Origin: Kutzneria kofuensis
GTDB taxonomy: Bacteria; Actinomycetota; Actinomycetes; Mycobacteriales; Pseudonocardiaceae
Assembly (NCBI RefSeq): GCF_014203355.1
Contig: NZ_JACHIR010000004.1
Span: forward strand, 1-64,000
Direction of reading: 5' to 3'
DNA length: 64,000 nucleotides
The notes under the pieces were generated by a model. The model had not been told where the DNA came from and made no database searches. It was given only the letters and a program-made list of their open reading frames with translations. A program made the translations under genes and the position numbers. This document shows, piece by piece, positions 1 to 7,740 of the stretch (the stretch's first letter is position 1; each line of letters starts with the position of its first letter).

Positions 1-313
1 CGGGCTCCGTGCTGAGGTCGAGTACGGGCAGGTCGACGGGGCGGGGCGCGTCGACCTGGACCCGCACCTCGTCCTCGGCCGGCACGTACCGGGACCGCAG
101 CACGTCATGCCGCCGCACGACGGCCGTGAGTGCGTCGGCGAGGGCGGTCACGTCAAGGGGACCGACGATCGTGTAGCTCTGCTGAAGGGTGTGCGCCGCA
201 TTGCCGGGCACCAGTCCGTCGAGGAACCAGAACCGCTCCTGCGCGAACGAGGGCATGGTCTCGCGATACTGCGCACCGGCGGCTTCCGGCACAACCAGAT
301 CATCAGTCGCCAT
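1..313 (-). CDS. Nonribosomal peptide synthetase, N-terminal condensation domain (partial)
   Basis: The gene runs off the left edge, so only the first ~104 residues are visible. The frame from the ATG at 313 gives a typical condensation-domain start: the C1-like motif SFAQERFWFLDGL at residues ~22-34 and the C2-like motif RRHDVLRSRY at ~67-76. Condensation domains join the acyl or peptidyl group on an upstream carrier protein to the amino acid on the downstream one. Having C as the first domain means this protein receives a preformed acyl chain rather than loading its own starter. The DegT-type aminotransferase gene lies 78 bp upstream on the same strand, so the two are probably co-transcribed. 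The 78-bp gap shows no strong hairpin. Domains beyond the edge cannot be judged. Confidence 0.85.
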   Translation of the reverse strand, partial: MATDDLVVPEAAGAQYRETMPSFAQERFWFLDGLVPGNAAHTLQQSYTIVGPLDVTALADALTAVVRRHDVLRSRYVPAEDEVRVQVDAPRPVDLPVLDLSTEP

Positions 314-391
314 ATGTTGTACTCCATGCTCGAACACCCCTCCGCGTCTTGTCCCATGAAAAAGGGACAGGGCCCGGAATGACACCGACGG

Positions 392-1621
392 TCACGCCCT
401 GGCGCCGGCCAGCGCTTTGTCGAGGGCGGCGACGAGGCGCTCGAGGTGAATGTCGGTCAGCGCGGGGTGGCACGGCAGGTTGAGCTGACTTCCGAACCAC
501 AGCCGCTCCGCCGTCGGGCATTCGCCGAAATCATGTCCCCGGCTGCGCCATTCGGGCAGCAGGTGCAGCGGGAAATAACGCAGCCACATTTCGACGCCGA
601 GGTCCTCCAGCGACCGGATCAGCGCGTTGCGGTCTATTCCGCTGCCGGGCTCGACAAAACACGTGTACAGGTGCCGGCCGTGCACGACGTCGGGCGGGAC
701 CGCCTGGATCCTGATGTCGTCGCGGTCGCGCAGGTGGTCGTCCAGCACGCCGGCCACGTGGCGGCGGCGGGCGCTCAGCTCGGCCAGCCGGCCCAGCTGC
801 ACCAGGCCGACGGCGGCCGCCGGCTCCCCCATCGTGGCGTTGGTGCCCGGGTCGCGGACGGTCACGCACTCGTGGGTGTGCGCCAGCCCCGGGTAGAGCG
901 CCTTGGGCACCTCGTCGAACCGCGCGGTCGCGGCCCGGTACACGCCGTCGCAGTCGTTGCCGCGGATCCGAGCCACCCGCTCGGCCCAGTCGTCCCGGTC
1001 GAACGTGATCATCCCGCCCTCGCCGAGGGTGGTGATGGTCTTGGACGAGTGGAAGCTGAAGCAGCCGATGTCGGCCAGCGCGCCCGGCCGCCGGCCGCGG
1101 TAGGACGCGCCCAGCGCGTGCGCGCAGTCCTCGACCACCACGATGCCCCGGGGCCGGGTGATCGCCATGATCTCGTCCATGGGCGCGGGCAGCCCGCCGT
1201 AGTGCACCAGCATGACGGCCCGGGTGCGCGGGGTGACCAGCTCGGCCATCCGGGCCACGTCGATGTTCAGCGAGTTGGCGTCGATGTCACAGAACCGGAC
1301 GGTCACCGGCAGGCCGAGCAGGGCGTGCACGGTGGCCTGGAAGGTCTGCGGGGTGGCGATCACCTCGTCGCCCGGCTGCAGGTCCAGCAGCCGGACCGCC
1401 ATCTCCAGGGCGACCGTGCCGCTGGTCACCGTCAGCGCGTGCCGCGCCCCGACGTGGTCGGCGAACGCCCGCTCGAACCGGTCGCGCCACTGCCCCTGGG
1501 AGAGCCGGTCGCCCGACCGCAGCACCTCGCCGAGCACCGCCAGCTCGGGCTCGTCGAGCACGCCGCCGAGCATCGGGAACGGCACCTCGGCGGCGGCCGC
1601 CCGGCTCATTCCTGTCGACAT
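392..1621 (-). CDS. DegT/DnrJ/EryC1/StrS-family PLP aminotransferase
   Basis: A 409-residue fold-type I PLP enzyme, normal length for the family. It has the cofactor-binding TSGTVALEMA segment (~66-75), the conserved Asp in VEDCAHALGA (~D165) and the Schiff-base lysine in SFHSSKTITTLGEGG (~K194). The family usually aminates keto-sugars but also includes AHBA synthases and other amino-acid enzymes. Because a NikD-like oxidase and a mu-crystallin-like enzyme lie next door, I infer a possible lysine 2-aminotransferase role that supplies piperideine-2-carboxylate, as NikC does in nikkomycin biosynthesis. This rests on context, not on a diagnostic residue. The start could be the ATG at 1621 or at 1609; neither has a strong ribosome site. 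It is divergent from the nikD-like operon and upstream of the NRPS. Confidence 0.85.
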   Translation of the reverse strand: MSTGMSRAAAAEVPFPMLGGVLDEPELAVLGEVLRSGDRLSQGQWRDRFERAFADHVGARHALTVTSGTVALEMAVRLLDLQPGDEVIATPQTFQATVHALLGLPVTVRFCDIDANSLNIDVARMAELVTPRTRAVMLVHYGGLPAPMDEIMAITRPRGIVVVEDCAHALGASYRGRRPGALADIGCFSFHSSKTITTLGEGGMITFDRDDWAERVARIRGNDCDGVYRAATARFDEVPKALYPGLAHTHECVTVRDPGTNATMGEPAAAVGLVQLGRLAELSARRRHVAGVLDDHLRDRDDIRIQAVPPDVVHGRHLYTCFVEPGSGIDRNALIRSLEDLGVEMWLRYFPLHLLPEWRSRGHDFGECPTAERLWFGSQLNLPCHPALTDIHLERLVAALDKALAGARA

Positions 1622-2029
1622 TTCACGGCGAGTGGCGAGAGCATTCCGCCGGCGGGCGCCGTGAATTCACCCGGCGAGCCCGTCGGCAATCCGGCGGAAC
1701 AGGACCCCGCCGCCGACGACCACTGGTCACGGTCGACGGGATGTGACATTTCCAGGCGCACGATCTCCCCCGAAACATCTCGATTGATTTCGCCAGACGC
1801 GCGAATCCGCATATTCGCCGAAACCGTTCCTGGCGACGGTGCCGACCGGACGTTCGGCCACGCTACCAGCTGTGTGCCGAAAGGCAAGCAGCGCGGACTC
1901 GACACGGATCGCTCCTGGCGGCCCGTTGGTTTCCGTGGCATGCTGCTGGAATCATCGCCGAGGCGCCGATGTGCGGTGGCGACCGACCGCACGGGGGAAT
2001 CCGACGGGCCCGATAGCCGGGAGGGCGCG
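1622..2029. promoter_or_regulatory. Divergent control region with a palindrome
   Basis: A 408-bp gene-free region between the aminotransferase (minus) and the NikD-like gene (plus). It is less GC-rich around 1740-1830. An inverted repeat with arms GCGAAT (1801-1806) and ATTCGC (1813-1818) around a 6-bp spacer is a candidate operator for a regulator that is not in the window. I saw no convincing small gene. The ribosome site GGGAGG at 2019-2024 sits 5 bp ahead of the ATG at 2030. Promoter hexamers cannot be assigned with confidence. Confidence 0.4.
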
Positions 2030-3220
2030 ATGCTGGACGCTGAATTCTTCGACCTGACCGTGGTCGGCGGCGGCCCGGTGGGCCTGGCCGCCGCCGGGGC
2101 GGCCGCCGCGCGCGGGCTGTCGGTTCTGGTCGTGGAGCGGTTCGACTTCCACGGCGGGCACGGCAGCTCGGGCGGGGCCGAACGGCAGTGGCGGCTCCAG
2201 TACGCCGAGACCGATCTGTCCGCGCTGACGCTGCATGCCCGCACCGCTTGGCGCGACTTGGCGGCGCGCACCCGGCGCCGGGTGGTGCACGAGACCGGCA
2301 GCCTGTGGTTCGGCGACACCACGCAGAGCAGCTCGGAGGGTCAGATCGAGGCGGCCGTGGCCGTGCTGGACGAGCTGGAGATCGCCTACCAGCGGGTGGA
2401 CAACGACGAGCTGCGCACCCGCTACGGGTTCCATGACCTGCCCGCGGACTACCACGGCATCCACCAGCCGCAGGGCGGCGTGCTGGACGTCGCCGCGGCG
2501 CGCTGGGCGCTGCTGGACTCGGCCGCCGGCCTCGGATGTGCCTTGCACAGCGGCGAAACGGTGCTCGACATCGCGCCGGACGGCAACGGCGTCACCGTCC
2601 ACACCGACCGCGGCCGCTATCGCTGCGGGCACGTGGTGGTCACCGCGGGCGCGTGGACTCCCGCGGTGCTCGACCGGATCGGCGTGTCGGTCGACCTCAC
2701 GCTGTACGAGCTGACCCAGGCGCACTTCCGGCTGCGCACGGACCGGGACTACCCGACCTGGTTCGCCTTCCAGAACGCCACCGACACCGACAGCAACCTG
2801 TTCTACGGCTTCGGCCGCACCCCGTGGGCCGACGACGACCTGGTCCAGGTGTCGCCGCTGTTCGAGGCCGACCCGATCGCCGACCCGGCCGCCGCGCGCC
2901 GCGCTCCCCGTGAGCACGATCTGCGCCGCGTGACCGAATGGGTCCGCGACCACATGCCTGATCTGGAGCCACAACCGCTGCACGCGGGCACGTGCGTCGC
3001 CGCGCTGCCCACCGACCACGGCCGGCAGTTCTACCTCGGCTCCGCCGCCGGCCTGGTGCCCGACGGCGAGCGCGTGGTGGTCTGCGCCGGCGGCTGGGGC
3101 TTCAAGTTCGTGCCCGTGTTCGGCGAGGCGTGCGTGCAGCTGGCGCTGGACGGCCGCACCCGGTACGGGTTGGAGCGCAGCGGGCTCACCGCGACGTCGG
3201 TGACCGGCGCGACCGCATAG
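2030..3220 (+). CDS. NikD-like FAD oxidase (sarcosine-oxidase family), probable piperideine-2-carboxylate oxidase
   Basis: 396 residues from the ATG at 2030. The Rossmann FAD motif VVGGGPVGLA is at ~11-20, followed by an SGGAERQWRLQY block at ~47-58. From memory of the NikD sequence, the GSLWFGD block (~90-96), WFAFQ, NLFYGFG, LPTDHGRQFYLG and GGWGFKFVPVFG all align closely. The cysteine in GTCVAALPTD is residue 322 and the tryptophan in GGWGFKF is residue 356. NikD carries its covalent FAD on Cys321 and has a key Trp355. NikD oxidises piperideine-2-carboxylate by four electrons to picolinate. The gene starts a three-gene plus-strand operon (35-bp gap to the next gene). A pipecolate or N-methyl amino acid oxidase is the main alternative. 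Confidence 0.85.
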   Translation: MLDAEFFDLTVVGGGPVGLAAAGAAAARGLSVLVVERFDFHGGHGSSGGAERQWRLQYAETDLSALTLHARTAWRDLAARTRRRVVHETGSLWFGDTTQSSSEGQIEAAVAVLDELEIAYQRVDNDELRTRYGFHDLPADYHGIHQPQGGVLDVAAARWALLDSAAGLGCALHSGETVLDIAPDGNGVTVHTDRGRYRCGHVVVTAGAWTPAVLDRIGVSVDLTLYELTQAHFRLRTDRDYPTWFAFQNATDTDSNLFYGFGRTPWADDDLVQVSPLFEADPIADPAAARRAPREHDLRRVTEWVRDHMPDLEPQPLHAGTCVAALPTDHGRQFYLGSAAGLVPDGERVVVCAGGWGFKFVPVFGEACVQLALDGRTRYGLERSGLTATSVTGATA

Positions 3221-3255
3221 CAGAAACCACGTCCAGCGAGCGGGAGACAGCGACC

Positions 3256-4230
3256 GTGCAGATCAAGGTCATCAGCGGCAGCACCGTGCGGCGGTTGGTC
3301 ACCCTGGCCGACCTGGCCGGGCCGATGCGCGACGCGCTGGTCGGGTTCAGCGCCGGCACGGTGTACCAGCACCCCCGGGTGACCGCCGAGCCGAGCGACG
3401 GCGACTACGTGCTGATCATGCCGGCCGGCGGGGGCGGCAAGGTCGGCCTGAAGGTCCTCACCATGTTCGCCGCCAGCACCCAGCACGGCCTGCCCAGCGT
3501 CCAGGGCCTGGTGGTGCTGGTGGACGGCACGACCGGGCAGCCGCTGGCCCTCGTGGACGGCACGGTGATCACCGAGCTGCGCACGGCCGCGGTGTCGGCG
3601 CTGGCCACCGAACGGCTGGCGCGGGCGGACGCCCGGACGCTGGCCGTGATCGGCGCGGGTGTCCAGGCCACCGCGCATCTGGAGGCCTTGCAAGGCGTTC
3701 GCGAGTGGGACGACGTCCGGGTGCACAGCCGGACGCCCGAACGCGGCCAGCAGCTGGTGAAGCAGGCCGAGGCGTGGGGGCTGCCGGTGCGGTGGGCGCC
3801 GTCCGCCGCCGAGGCGGCCGACGGCGCGGACGTGATCTGCACCGCGACGTCCTCGTGCTCGCCGGTGATCCCGTCGGACGCGGTCGGGCCGGGCACGCAC
3901 ATCACCGCGGTGGGCGCTTTCGGGGCCACCTGCCGCGAGCTGCCGACCGAGGTCGTCGTGCGGGCGACGCTGTTCGCCGACAGCCACGCCTCGGTGCTGG
4001 CCGAGGCGGGCGACGTGCTGATCCCGATCGGTGAGGGCCGGCTGCCGGCCGACCCGCCGCTGACCGAGATCGGCCGGGTGCTCGCCGGCGACCATCCCGG
4101 CCGCACGGACGACGACGAGGTCACGGTGTTCAAGTCGCTGGGGCTGCCGGTGGAGGACGTGGCGGCGTGCACGCTCGTGTACGACCGCGCCCTGGCCGCG
4201 GGCGCCGGCCAGGACGTGGACTTCGACTGA
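3256..4230 (+). CDS. Ornithine cyclodeaminase / mu-crystallin family enzyme, probable ketimine reductase
   Basis: 324 residues from a GTG with GGGAGA at 3242-3247. It has the family lysine in VGLKVLTM (~K66), the arginine of ITELRTAAVSA, the dinucleotide motif VIGAGVQATAHL and an Asp in FADSHASVLAEAGD near the usual catalytic Asp. The family contains ornithine and lysine cyclodeaminases, alanine dehydrogenases and mu-crystallin-type ketimine reductases. The VGLKV and LALVDGTVITELRTAA segments look more like the ketimine-reductase side than like lysine cyclodeaminases such as PipA, but this is a judgement by eye. Beside the NikD-like enzyme it would give a second outlet for piperideine-2-carboxylate, namely reduction to L-pipecolate. 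It is 20 bp ahead of the P450. Confidence 0.8.
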   Translation: MQIKVISGSTVRRLVTLADLAGPMRDALVGFSAGTVYQHPRVTAEPSDGDYVLIMPAGGGGKVGLKVLTMFAASTQHGLPSVQGLVVLVDGTTGQPLALVDGTVITELRTAAVSALATERLARADARTLAVIGAGVQATAHLEALQGVREWDDVRVHSRTPERGQQLVKQAEAWGLPVRWAPSAAEAADGADVICTATSSCSPVIPSDAVGPGTHITAVGAFGATCRELPTEVVVRATLFADSHASVLAEAGDVLIPIGEGRLPADPPLTEIGRVLAGDHPGRTDDDEVTVFKSLGLPVEDVAACTLVYDRALAAGAGQDVDFD

Positions 4231-4250
4231 ACGGACGGATCGGCATCCCG

Positions 4251-5510
4251 ATGAGCGCGCCCAGCCAGCCGGCCGCGACCGGCGCGGAACTGTTCGCCCG
4301 GCTGATCGACCCGGCCCGCCGGCACGACCCGTACCCGGTGTACGCCGAGATCCGCCGGCGCGGTCCACTGTGGATAGAGCACATGCCGGCGGTCGCGGTG
4401 GGCTCGTACCACGACTGCGAAGCCCTGATGCGCGACCCACGGCTGAGCGCGGAGCGGTGGCGGTACGCCGGGGCGACGTCGAACCACGAGCGGCTGCCGA
4501 TCGACGCGCCGACGTCACTGTGGCAACCGTCCTTCCTCTCGCTGGACCCGCCGGACCACACCCGGCTGCGCCGGCTGGTGACCAAGGCCTTCACCGTGCA
4601 CACGGTGACCAGGCTCGAACCGGCCATCGCCGACCTGGTGGACCGGTTGGTCGACGAGGCCGCCGACCGCGACACGTTCGACGTCATCGCCGACCTGGCC
4701 TACCCGCTGCCGGTCACGGTGATCTGCCGGATGCTGGGCGTGCCCGCCGCCGACGAGCACCTGTTCCACCGGTGGTCCTCGCAGCTCGCCCGGTTCGTCG
4801 ACGGGCTCGCGCTGGCCGCCGCGGGCAGCGACGACAAGTTCGACTGGATGTCGGGCACCATCGAGATGCACCGGTACATCGAGGACCTGGTGGCACTGCG
4901 GCGCGTCGACCCCCGTGACGACCTGGTGTCGGACCTGATCGCCATCGAGGACGCCGGTGACGTGCTGACCGCCGACGAGCTGGTGTCGACGATCGTGCTG
5001 CTCCTGGTCACCGGGCACGAGACCACGATGAACCTCATCGGCAACTGCGTGCTCGCGCTGCTGCGGCACCCCGAGCACCTGGCGGCCGTGCGCGCCGACC
5101 CGACGCTGGTGCCGGCGGTCATCGAGGAGACCGTGCGCTACGACCCGCCGGTGCACCTGAGCGCCCGGGTCGCCAAGGAGGCCATGGACATCGGCGGGAC
5201 CGCGGTGCCCGAGGGTGGCCTGGTGTTCCTGCTTCTGGCGGCGGCGCACCGGGACCCCGCGATGTATCCCGACCCGGACCGGTTCGACCCGACCCGAGCG
5301 CAGCCCGGACACCTCGGTTTCGGCGTCGGCATCCACTACTGCGTCGGCGCCGCGCTGGCCAAGACCCAGACCAGGCTGGCGCTGACCAGCCTGCTCCGGC
5401 GGCTGGTCGACCCGGTGCTGGCCCAGGACCCGCCGCCCTACCGGGAACACGTGAACCTGCACGGACCGAGCGCCCTTCCCTTGGCCCACAAGGGGATCAG
5501 GCCTCGGTGA
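4251..5510 (+). CDS. Cytochrome P450
   Basis: 419 residues, typical of a soluble actinobacterial class I P450. The I-helix oxygen-activation motif is TGHETT (~254-259), the ExxR motif is ETVR (~293-296), and the heme loop FGVGIHYCVGAAL has the thiolate Cys at ~364. The ATG at 4251 was chosen because the conserved N-terminal segment (LIDPARRHDPYPVYAEI) follows it directly. Last gene of the NikD-like/OCD-like/P450 operon, so it probably hydroxylates a building block or the product; 3-hydroxylation of picolinate is one speculative option. Ferredoxin and reductase must come from elsewhere. Its last 14 bp overlap the end of the convergent LanB-like gene. Confidence 0.95.
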   Translation: MSAPSQPAATGAELFARLIDPARRHDPYPVYAEIRRRGPLWIEHMPAVAVGSYHDCEALMRDPRLSAERWRYAGATSNHERLPIDAPTSLWQPSFLSLDPPDHTRLRRLVTKAFTVHTVTRLEPAIADLVDRLVDEAADRDTFDVIADLAYPLPVTVICRMLGVPAADEHLFHRWSSQLARFVDGLALAAAGSDDKFDWMSGTIEMHRYIEDLVALRRVDPRDDLVSDLIAIEDAGDVLTADELVSTIVLLLVTGHETTMNLIGNCVLALLRHPEHLAAVRADPTLVPAVIEETVRYDPPVHLSARVAKEAMDIGGTAVPEGGLVFLLLAAAHRDPAMYPDPDRFDPTRAQPGHLGFGVGIHYCVGAALAKTQTRLALTSLLRRLVDPVLAQDPPPYREHVNLHGPSALPLAHKGIRPR

Positions 5511-7740
5511 CCACCCGGTCCGCGGCGGTGGCGCGGACCGCCACCATCCGCAGCTCGGCCGGGTACCGCCGGCCGGCGGGATCGCGCAGCCAGAGCTGGT
5601 CCGGTCCGGGCAGCATCTCGGTGACGGTGACCGGCAGGCCCTCGCGCGCGGCCGCCCGGACCAGGCGGGCCATGTCGTCCAGCAGCGCGGGGGCGGTGAA
5701 GTCCACGTACACCGGCTTGACCTCACGCGGGGTGTGCACGAACACGTGCCGCGGCATGCCGTGCCGGCCGGCCCACTCCCGCAGGCACCGGTAGGTGTGG
5801 TCCTGCGGACGTGACCGCGGCAGCGGCACGTCGGTCGCCGGGACATGCCAGCTCTCCCGGCACACCACCACCTCGTCGATCAGCACCCGCGGCGCCCACG
5901 CGCGGCGCGCTCGCAGCGTGAACATGTTGACGCACAAGGAGGTCAGGAACTCGCCGAAGAACTCCGCGACCGGGGCCCGCCACCCGTCGGTCACGCCGAC
6001 GAGCACGCCGTCGCGTTCCACCACCCGCACCGCGGTGGCCGGCACGGCGGCGACGCCGTGTTCGTGCCCGTGGTCCGCGCCGAACGACCAGTAGTGGAAT
6101 CCGCCCGGCGGGTCCAGCGCCGGCGGCGGGTAGGTGCGGGAGTTGTTGGCCACGCCGTCGTGCGGGTACAGCGGCACCACCCGACCGGCCGCGAAGTCCC
6201 GCGCCGTCGCGTCCACAAGGGACGGACGGTCGGCGCACTGCGTCGCGAACAGCCGGCTCTCCAAGGTGTTCAGCGCGACGTGCAACTCGCCGAGCACCCA
6301 GAGATGGCCGCCGTCGGGCTGCCGGGCCAGCATCAGGTCGGGGGTGTGGTGCCGGGCGGCGGCCCAGCACGGCGTCCGTTCCGGGAACAGGGCGTCGACG
6401 AGACCGCGCAGTCCCGCCGTGGTCAGGCGGACCGGCCCGGTCGCGGCGTCCGGCAGGATCTCCGCCCAGCGCAGCTGGAAGTCCTCGTGTACGGCGGCGA
6501 CGATGTCGTTGCCGGGAACCAGCACGTCGGTGACCGCGGCCTGGAGCTCGGCCAGTGTGACCACTTCGCGGCGCATCGCGTGCAACGCCTTGGCCATGTG
6601 CCTCTCGACCACGTCGCCGACCTCCGCGGCGACCCAGTCGGCGGCGCGCAGCAGCAGACCGAGCGGGCCGGCGAGCGCTGCCAGCAGCGGCTCGCCCAGC
6701 TCGACGTCCAGGTCCCGCCGGCAGTCCAGGTACACCGAGGTCCGGCCGAGGTCGTGACGGGAGATGGTCCGGGTGGCGGTGCCGCCCGCGGCCCGGACGG
6801 CTGTGGCCAGCTCCCCCATCGCCGCGTGCAGCTGCGCGGGGGCCGTGGCCGTCGCGGCCACCCTGGCCCGGGCGGCGTCCAACTCGTCCAACCGGACCAG
6901 GAGATCGCCGCGGACCCGGCCGTCCGGGATCTCGGCCACCTGCTCGCGCAGGCGCCGCTCGGGGTGTTCGTCGAACGGGATCAGGAACCCGACCTGGAGC
7001 ACGCCGGCCGCGCACAGCTCCTCGGCGGCCTCGGTGAGCGTGGACGCGGCGAGACCGCTCGTCGCGGCGGCGTCGGCGACCAGCATCGAGAGTGTCTGCT
7101 TCGGCGCGAGCGCGGCGAGCAGCGCGGCCGCCGCCCCGTCGAGGTTCCGGGGCGGCCGGCGCGGCCGCAGCAGCCGCCCATAGTCCACAGTGGACGCCGG
7201 ATGCAGTCGGACCGGCAGGTGCGGCCGGACTTCCGGCCGCTCACCCCACGACCGGGCCAGTTCGACGATCGCCCACACCTCGAAGGAGACCGTGCTGTCC
7301 CGCAGGCCGAGCGTGCCCCGCCAGGACAGCGGGGCCGCCGCGTCGGTGAACGTTCCCCACGCGACCGGCCCGAAGAAGCCGATGGACTCGTTCTTCGTCG
7401 CGTAGCGCTGGGCGTACCGGGCGATCACCCGTTCCCGTTCGTTGCGCCGGGAAAGGGGTGGGCGTTCGCCGCTTCGGGCCAGTGCCGCCAGCCGGTGCGC
7501 CCAGGTGTCGACCACCGACGGGTTCTGCCAGGTCAGCGCGGCCATGAACGTGTCGTCCGCCAACGCGGACCACACCGCCTCGGTGGTCGCCGCCCGCGCC
7601 GCCGGCTCGTCGTCGGGCCGGTCGACGGCGAACGTGTCGACGAACTCCACCGGCAGGCCGGTGCTGCGCACGGCGTACCGCCGCCACAGTGACCACCGGC
7701 CGTCCAGCGGCACCAGATGACTGTCCACTTCAGACTGCAC
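5497..7740 (-). CDS. LanB-like protein: lantibiotic dehydratase glutamylation domain only
   Basis: 747 residues matching the tRNA-dependent N-terminal domain of LanB dehydratases (Lant_dehydr_N). Typical segments include NESIGFFGPVAWG (~116-128), the core PDLMLARQPDG...LGELHVALNTLESRLFATQ, and the C-terminal LWLRDPAGRRYPAELR. In LanB this domain transfers glutamate from Glu-tRNA to Ser/Thr side chains. Stand-alone relatives (PEARLs) add amino acids from aminoacyl-tRNA to peptide C-termini. There is no SpaB_C elimination domain, and I found no LanC, LanM or precursor peptide nearby. The GTG start at 7740 lies inside the last codons of the PKS gene (stop at 7730), so the two are translationally coupled and probably act on the same product. 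Whether it acylates a small molecule or a carrier-bound chain is unknown. Confidence 0.85.
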   Translation of the reverse strand: MQSEVDSHLVPLDGRWSLWRRYAVRSTGLPVEFVDTFAVDRPDDEPAARAATTEAVWSALADDTFMAALTWQNPSVVDTWAHRLAALARSGERPPLSRRNERERVIARYAQRYATKNESIGFFGPVAWGTFTDAAAPLSWRGTLGLRDSTVSFEVWAIVELARSWGERPEVRPHLPVRLHPASTVDYGRLLRPRRPPRNLDGAAAALLAALAPKQTLSMLVADAAATSGLAASTLTEAAEELCAAGVLQVGFLIPFDEHPERRLREQVAEIPDGRVRGDLLVRLDELDAARARVAATATAPAQLHAAMGELATAVRAAGGTATRTISRHDLGRTSVYLDCRRDLDVELGEPLLAALAGPLGLLLRAADWVAAEVGDVVERHMAKALHAMRREVVTLAELQAAVTDVLVPGNDIVAAVHEDFQLRWAEILPDAATGPVRLTTAGLRGLVDALFPERTPCWAAARHHTPDLMLARQPDGGHLWVLGELHVALNTLESRLFATQCADRPSLVDATARDFAAGRVVPLYPHDGVANNSRTYPPPALDPPGGFHYWSFGADHGHEHGVAAVPATAVRVVERDGVLVGVTDGWRAPVAEFFGEFLTSLCVNMFTLRARRAWAPRVLIDEVVVCRESWHVPATDVPLPRSRPQDHTYRCLREWAGRHGMPRHVFVHTPREVKPVYVDFTAPALLDDMARLVRAAAREGLPVTVTEMLPGPDQLWLRDPAGRRYPAELRMVAVRATAADRVVTEA

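Noticed and set aside
446-2029. Upstream extension of the NikD-like frame to 446
   Set aside because: The extension is antisense to the aminotransferase and has no flavoprotein features; the FAD motif starts right after the ATG at 2030.
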